Below, in pieces: positions 4,657-8,164 of a stretch of 8,164 nt of DNA (within the stretch, counting starts at the first letter, position 1; each line of letters begins with the position of its first letter). The notes under the pieces are model-generated. The model did no database searches. It saw only the letters and a list, made by a program, of their open reading frames with translations, and was not told where the DNA came from. This stretch comes from an uncultured Planctomycetaceae bacterium. GTDB taxonomy: Bacteria > Planctomycetota > Planctomycetia > Pirellulales > UBA1268. The translations under genes and the position numbers were made by a program. The stretch is from contig CAJBSQ010000066.1 in NCBI GenBank assembly GCA_903958265.1, forward strand, positions 1 to 8,164. Direction: 5' to 3'.

Positions 4657-5799
4657 ATGGTCAAACCCCGCAAGTTCCGCGTCGAGTTTCGCAAGAACCG
4701 CTCGACGCGTTGCCGCAGCGGGAATCTCACGCGGACGGTCGACGGTGATCTCGAGGCCGCCGGCGATCAGGCCACCTCCGAACGGATCTCCGGCAAGGGA
4801 GACCTGACCCGCAAGCGCACGGTCACGGCTGAGAAGGAGTCCGGCGACCACACCGACGGCCTGACGGCGGAATCGGCCACGGCGGGAGACGGGCGGGGCC
4901 GCGTGCTCAACGTGCATGGCCTCGAGAGCCACGTGCAGGCCGACGACGGTCGCGTGGTCCGCTGCACCATGCGGCGGCTGCTGCGGACGGTGGCCACCGA
5001 CCAGCGGCATCCGCTCGCCGCGGGCGACTGGGTGCGGGTTCGCGTTGGCGGCGATGACGAGGGGACGATCCAAGCGATCGAGCCACGCCACACGTCGCTC
5101 TCGCGAGACAGCCGCGGACGCCGGCACGTGATCGTGGCGAACGTCGATCAGATGATCATCGTCGGCAGCGCGGCCTTGCCCGCGGTGAAGCCGGGGCTGA
5201 TCGACCGCCTCCTCGTCGCCGCGGAGGCCGCGGGTATCCGGCCGGTCATCTGCATCAACAAAGTCGACCTCGTGGCGGCCGCGTCGCTCGTGCCGCTCGC
5301 AGGCGTGTTCGCCCGGATGGGCTATCCGGTGATCCTCTGCTCGACGGTGACGGGCATGGGGATCACCCGGCTGCGGGCCGAACTCGCCGGCCGGGTGACG
5401 GCCGTGATCGGCCAGAGCGGCGTCGGCAAGTCATCGCTCCTCAACGCGATCGATCCCGAGCTGAACCTCACGGTGGCCGAGGTGAGCCGCGACAATGAGA
5501 AGGGGCGACACACCACGACCACGGCGCGGCTGGTGCCGCACCGGCTCGGCGGCTGGTTCGTCGACACGCCAGGCGTGCGACAGTTCCAACCGTGGCAGCT
5601 CGTGCCCGCCGAGGTGCCCAGCGCCTTTCGTGACCTGCGGCCCATCGCCAATCTCTGCCGGTTTCCCGACTGCACGCACGACCATGAATCGGGATGCGCC
5701 GTCAAGGATGCCGTGGCCGACGGCCTGCTCGACACGCGGCGCTGGGAGAGCTGCCGGCACCTGGCAGCCGGAGACGAACCCGGGGAGGATGAGGAATGA
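4657..5799 (+). CDS. rsgA: Ribosome small subunit-dependent GTPase A (RsgA/YjeQ)
   Basis: RsgA is a circularly permuted GTPase that binds the 30S subunit late in assembly and hydrolyses GTP there. The 380-residue product has an OB-fold region (about 78-145), then the GTPase motifs in permuted order: G4 NKVD (201-204), STVTGMGI as G5 (229-236), G1 GQSGVGKSS (252-260), G2 KGRHTTT (282-288) and G3 DTPG (303-306). A C-terminal zinc site follows with Cys334, Cys339, His341 and Cys347 (CRFPDCTHDHESGC). The N-terminal 77 residues are a basic, polar extension (KFRVEFRKNRSTRCR, RISGKGDLTRKRTV) absent from the E. coli-type protein but, from memory, typical of planctomycete RsgA. It may help bind rRNA. 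The ATG at 4657 is kept because it includes this extension; its ribosome binding site is weak. It overlaps hflX by 4 bp. Confidence 0.96.
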   Translation: MVKPRKFRVEFRKNRSTRCRSGNLTRTVDGDLEAAGDQATSERISGKGDLTRKRTVTAEKESGDHTDGLTAESATAGDGRGRVLNVHGLESHVQADDGRVVRCTMRRLLRTVATDQRHPLAAGDWVRVRVGGDDEGTIQAIEPRHTSLSRDSRGRRHVIVANVDQMIIVGSAALPAVKPGLIDRLLVAAEAAGIRPVICINKVDLVAAASLVPLAGVFARMGYPVILCSTVTGMGITRLRAELAGRVTAVIGQSGVGKSSLLNAIDPELNLTVAEVSRDNEKGRHTTTTARLVPHRLGGWFVDTPGVRQFQPWQLVPAEVPSAFRDLRPIANLCRFPDCTHDHESGCAVKDAVADGLLDTRRWESCRHLAAGDEPGEDEE

Positions 5800-7142
5800 A
5801 GCACCATGATCGCAAGGGTGGGCAGGGGGAGCGGGCCGTGCTCGTGGGCGTGTTTCTCGACGCCCCGGTCGACCCGGACCACCCGCTCGACGAACTCGCG
5901 GGCCTCGCGGCCAGCGCCGGCACGAGCGTCGTCGGGCAGCTGACGCAGCGGCGCGAGCGGCCCGACCAGACGACCTACCTCGGCAAGGGCAAGGTGACCG
6001 AACTCGAGGCTCTCGTCGCCCACCACGATGCCGACGTCGTGATCTTCGACAACGACCTCTCGCCGGCGCAGACCCGCAACCTCGAGCGGGCGCTCGAGGT
6101 CAAGGTTCTCGATCGGTCGGAAGTGATCCTCGACATCTTCGCCGCCCGGGCCCGCACCTACGAGGCTCGTCTCGCGGTCGAGCTGGCGCAGCTGGAGTAT
6201 TCGCTGCCGCGGCTGAAGCGGATGTGGACGCACCTCTCCCGGCTGAAGATGGGCATCGGCATGCGCGGCCCCGGCGAGAAGCAGCTCGAGGTCGATCGTC
6301 GGCTCGTCGAGAAGCGAATCCACGACCTCAAGGCCGAACTCGCCGAGATCCACGGCCGCCGCGAGCGGCAGGTGGCCTCGCGGCACGACCGCATGACGGT
6401 TTCCCTCGTGGGCTACACCAACGCCGGAAAGAGTACGCTCCTCAACTCGCTGACGGGTGCCGACGAGTTGGCCGAAGACAAGCTGTTCGCGACGCTCGAC
6501 ACCCGCACCCGGCGGTGGCGGCTCCCCGGCTGGGGGCCCGTGCTGCTCAGCGATACCGTCGGCTTCATCCGCGACCTGCCCCACCGCCTGATCGCCAGCT
6601 TCAAGGCGACGCTCGAGGAGACCCGGCAGGCCGACCTGCTGCTCCACGTCGCCGACGCCTCGAGCCCGCTGGTCGATGCCCAGATCGCTGCCGTCCGCGG
6701 GGTGCTCGAGGAGATTGGCGTCGAGGAGAAAGACACGCTGCTGGTCCTCAACAAGATCGACGCCCTGCCCGACCGCGTCACCCGCGACCGGGTCGCTGAG
6801 CGGTACCCGCACGCGATCGCCATCTCCGCCCGGTCTGGCGCAGGTCTTCCCGAACTCTCCCGGGCCGTGAGCGACAGCCTCGGCCGAGGATTCCGCGACG
6901 TCGACGTGGAGACCAACCCCGGCAACGGCCGGCTGCTCGCCTGGCTGGGTCGCTACGGCGAGGTGCTCTCCCGCCGGTTCACCGATGACCGCGTGTTCGT
7001 GCACTGCCGGGTGCCGGCCGCGTTGCTCGGCCGGATCACCTCCGACGAGGCGGTCGTGCGGCCCCACGTGCATCCCGCCGACGAGCGGGTGCCCGATCCT
7101 GAGCGGCCTCGCGATGACGCCACCACCGCGGCTCCGGGATGA
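5796..7142 (+). CDS. hflX: GTPase HflX
   Basis: HflX binds 50S subunits or whole ribosomes and in several bacteria splits stalled or stressed 70S ribosomes. The 448-residue product has the HflX N-terminal domain (VGQLTQRRERPDQTTYLGKGKVTEL, about 46-70, and DLSPAQTRNLE, 87-97). The coiled linker with GPGEKQLEVDRR (158-169) follows. The G domain shows G1 GYTNAGKST (206-214), DTVGFIRDLP as G3 (253-262), NKID as G4 (319-322) and SAR as G5 (344-346). The last 60 or so residues form the small C-terminal domain. The ATG is firmly set: it overlaps the rsgA stop as ATGA, with GGAGG at 5784-5788, 7 nt upstream inside rsgA. Pairing of two ribosome GTPases in one overlapping unit suggests coordinated expression. 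Confidence 0.96.
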   Translation: MKHHDRKGGQGERAVLVGVFLDAPVDPDHPLDELAGLAASAGTSVVGQLTQRRERPDQTTYLGKGKVTELEALVAHHDADVVIFDNDLSPAQTRNLERALEVKVLDRSEVILDIFAARARTYEARLAVELAQLEYSLPRLKRMWTHLSRLKMGIGMRGPGEKQLEVDRRLVEKRIHDLKAELAEIHGRRERQVASRHDRMTVSLVGYTNAGKSTLLNSLTGADELAEDKLFATLDTRTRRWRLPGWGPVLLSDTVGFIRDLPHRLIASFKATLEETRQADLLLHVADASSPLVDAQIAAVRGVLEEIGVEEKDTLLVLNKIDALPDRVTRDRVAERYPHAIAISARSGAGLPELSRAVSDSLGRGFRDVDVETNPGNGRLLAWLGRYGEVLSRRFTDDRVFVHCRVPAALLGRITSDEAVVRPHVHPADERVPDPERPRDDATTAAPG

Positions 7143-7146
7143 CACG

Positions 7147-7971
7147 ATGAGCTATCGACGCCGCCGGCTCGCGGGCAAGCGTGTGATCGTCACCGGGGCG
7201 TCGTCGGGAGTGGGCCGCGCCGTCGCGCTCGAACTCGCCTCTCGCGGAGCGCGGGTGCTGGCCACGGCGCGCCGGGGCGACAGGCTCGAGGAACTCTGCC
7301 GCAGCGCCGCTCCCGCCGCCATCGAGCCGCTCGCGGGCGACATCTGCGAGCCAGCCTTTCGCGACCGTCTCGTCGCCGCGGCGGTGTCGCGGCTGGGCGG
7401 GCTTGACGCCCTCATCGCCGCAGCGGGCGGGGGTGCGATCGGTCCCTTCCGTAATCTCACGCCCGACACCTTCGCCCGGATCATCGACCTCGACCTCACT
7501 GCCCCGGCCGAACTCGTCCGCCGCGGCCTGCCCGACCTCACCCGGGGTGACGATCCGGTGATCGTGTTCGTGGGCTCGATCCTCGGCCTCCATCCCCTAC
7601 CGTTGCATGGGGAATACGCTGCCGCCAAGGCGGCCCTGCGATCGCTCGCCGGCACGCTGCGGGCCGAACTTGCCGGCGACGGGATCGGGGTGCTGCACGT
7701 CAGCCTTGGCCCCACGGAATCCGAGTTTTGGGAGGCGCTCGTGACGGGAGAGCGGCCCCCCTGGTCGCGCGGCCGACGAATGCCCGCAGCGGAGGCCGCC
7801 CGCAGGATCGCCGACGCCATGGAGCAGCGTCGAACCGAGATCACACCGGGCTGGCAGGCGATGGGCTATGCCCTCGCCGCACGGTTCCTCCCCTGGGTGA
7901 TCGACGCTGCCGCCTCCCGTCATCTGCGGGCGGCCGCACGACCGGGCGGCATGGCGGGGATGAATCGATGA
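7147..7971 (+). CDS. Short-chain dehydrogenase/reductase (SDR family)
   Basis: The 274-residue product is a classical SDR, an NAD(P)-dependent oxidoreductase with a Rossmann fold. It shows the cofactor motif TGASSGVG (16-23), a basic ATARRGDRLEEL stretch (39-50) suggesting NADP(H) preference, Asp65 in AGDI, Ser144 (FVGSILG) and the Tyr157-x3-Lys161 pair (YAAAK). Two usual residues differ: the NNAG motif reads AAAGGG (91-96), and the tetrad Asn appears to be Asp116 (IDLDLTAP). The C-terminal 30 residues contain a hydrophobic ALAARFLPWVI segment followed by an Arg/Gly-rich tail, as seen in membrane-leaning SDRs. The ATG at 7147 lies 4 bp after the hflX stop with GGGA at 7136-7139. An in-frame ATG at 7114 inside hflX is possible but adds no conserved sequence. 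The substrate is unknown. Confidence 0.9.
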   Translation: MSYRRRRLAGKRVIVTGASSGVGRAVALELASRGARVLATARRGDRLEELCRSAAPAAIEPLAGDICEPAFRDRLVAAAVSRLGGLDALIAAAGGGAIGPFRNLTPDTFARIIDLDLTAPAELVRRGLPDLTRGDDPVIVFVGSILGLHPLPLHGEYAAAKAALRSLAGTLRAELAGDGIGVLHVSLGPTESEFWEALVTGERPPWSRGRRMPAAEAARRIADAMEQRRTEITPGWQAMGYALAARFLPWVIDAAASRHLRAAARPGGMAGMNR

Positions 7972-8013
7972 CCGACGCCCACCAGCGGAGCGTGATCGCC
8001 TGCCCGGCAAAGA

Positions 8014-8037
8014 GGTGAGGCCGTCAGCCGGATCACC
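8014..8037. terminator. Possible hairpin between convergent genes
   Basis: GGTGA (8014-8018) can pair with TCACC (8033-8037), with an inner GGC/GCC stem and a 3-nt bulge, between the SDR gene and the convergent minus-strand gene. It overlaps that gene's stop codon. No T run follows on either strand, so terminator function is weakly supported. Confidence 0.2.
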
Positions 8038-8164
8038 CCGCGGCTTCGAGATGCTCGCCGATGGCCAGGAGGTCTTCGGCGTCGAGGAAGGCGTCGTTGG
8101 CCGTGAAGATCCGGCCGATGGCCGCCCTGTGAATCTTCATCTTCGTGCCGCCCACGCCCACCGC
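8033..8164 (-). CDS. C-terminal fragment of an unidentified protein (runs off the window)
   Basis: The minus-strand frame is open from the right window edge to a TGA at 8035-8033 and gives 43 residues, including GGTKMKIHRAAIGRIFTAND and FLDAEDLLAIGEHLEAAG. Composition, GC-rich third positions and a typical position convergent to the upstream operon support a real coding end. I do not recognise the family, and the start is outside the window. The stop lies 62 bp from the end of the SDR gene. Confidence 0.6.
   Translation of the reverse strand, partial: AVGVGGTKMKIHRAAIGRIFTANDAFLDAEDLLAIGEHLEAAG

Noticed and set aside
5322..7145. 607-residue minus-strand frame opposite rsgA and hflX
   Set aside because: It is a shadow of two clear GTPase genes and has no recognisable domain.
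7968..8018. 16-codon frame overlapping the SDR stop as ATGA
   Set aside because: Too short to support and without any conserved or functional feature.

Overview
The window has very high GC and strongly GC-biased third codon positions. Its gene content points to a planctomycete, probably of the Pirellulales group. The main clues are a tetrahydromethanopterin (H4MPT) C1 gene (mch) in a bacterium, an RsgA with a long basic N-terminal extension, a short FHA protein starting MLGELLPVGGGDPIPLL, and a type A RNase P RNA. This assignment rests on family recognition, not on a search.

Left part (1-2888). Positions 1-208 hold no convincing complete gene, but they contain a large imperfect inverted repeat (132-218) whose right arm includes the stop codon of a minus-strand DtxR/MntR-type metalloregulator (889-209). 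Divergent from the regulator is mch (1000-1977, methenyl-H4MPT cyclohydrolase). Its stop codon overlaps the start of a RimK-like ATP-grasp ligase (from 1977), probably a glutamate ligase acting on a pterin or other cofactor. The 110-bp divergent intergenic region carries a perfect 8-bp inverted repeat overlapping candidate promoters.

Middle part (2889-4196). A gap of about 300 bp has no gene I can support, only weak hairpins. A small ribbon-helix-helix (HicB/Arc-like) protein follows at 3188-3619. Its stop codon abuts the 3' end of the RNase P RNA gene rnpB, which runs on the minus strand (4068-3618) and has an unusually long near-perfect P1 helix. A short divergent region separates rnpB from the next operon and holds candidate promoters for both directions.

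Right part (4197-7971). Four tightly packed plus-strand genes look like one operon: an FHA-domain protein, rsgA (30S assembly GTPase), hflX (ribosome-splitting GTPase, 4-nt overlap with rsgA) and a short-chain dehydrogenase/reductase. With rnpB next door, this is a translation and RNA housekeeping neighbourhood. The window ends with the C-terminal 43 residues of an unidentified minus-strand gene converging on the operon.

I see no CRISPR array, prophage, transposase or obvious new multi-gene system. The most interesting items are the dtxR/mch arrangement with its operator-like repeat, the large hairpin at the end of dtxR, and the details of the RNase P RNA.
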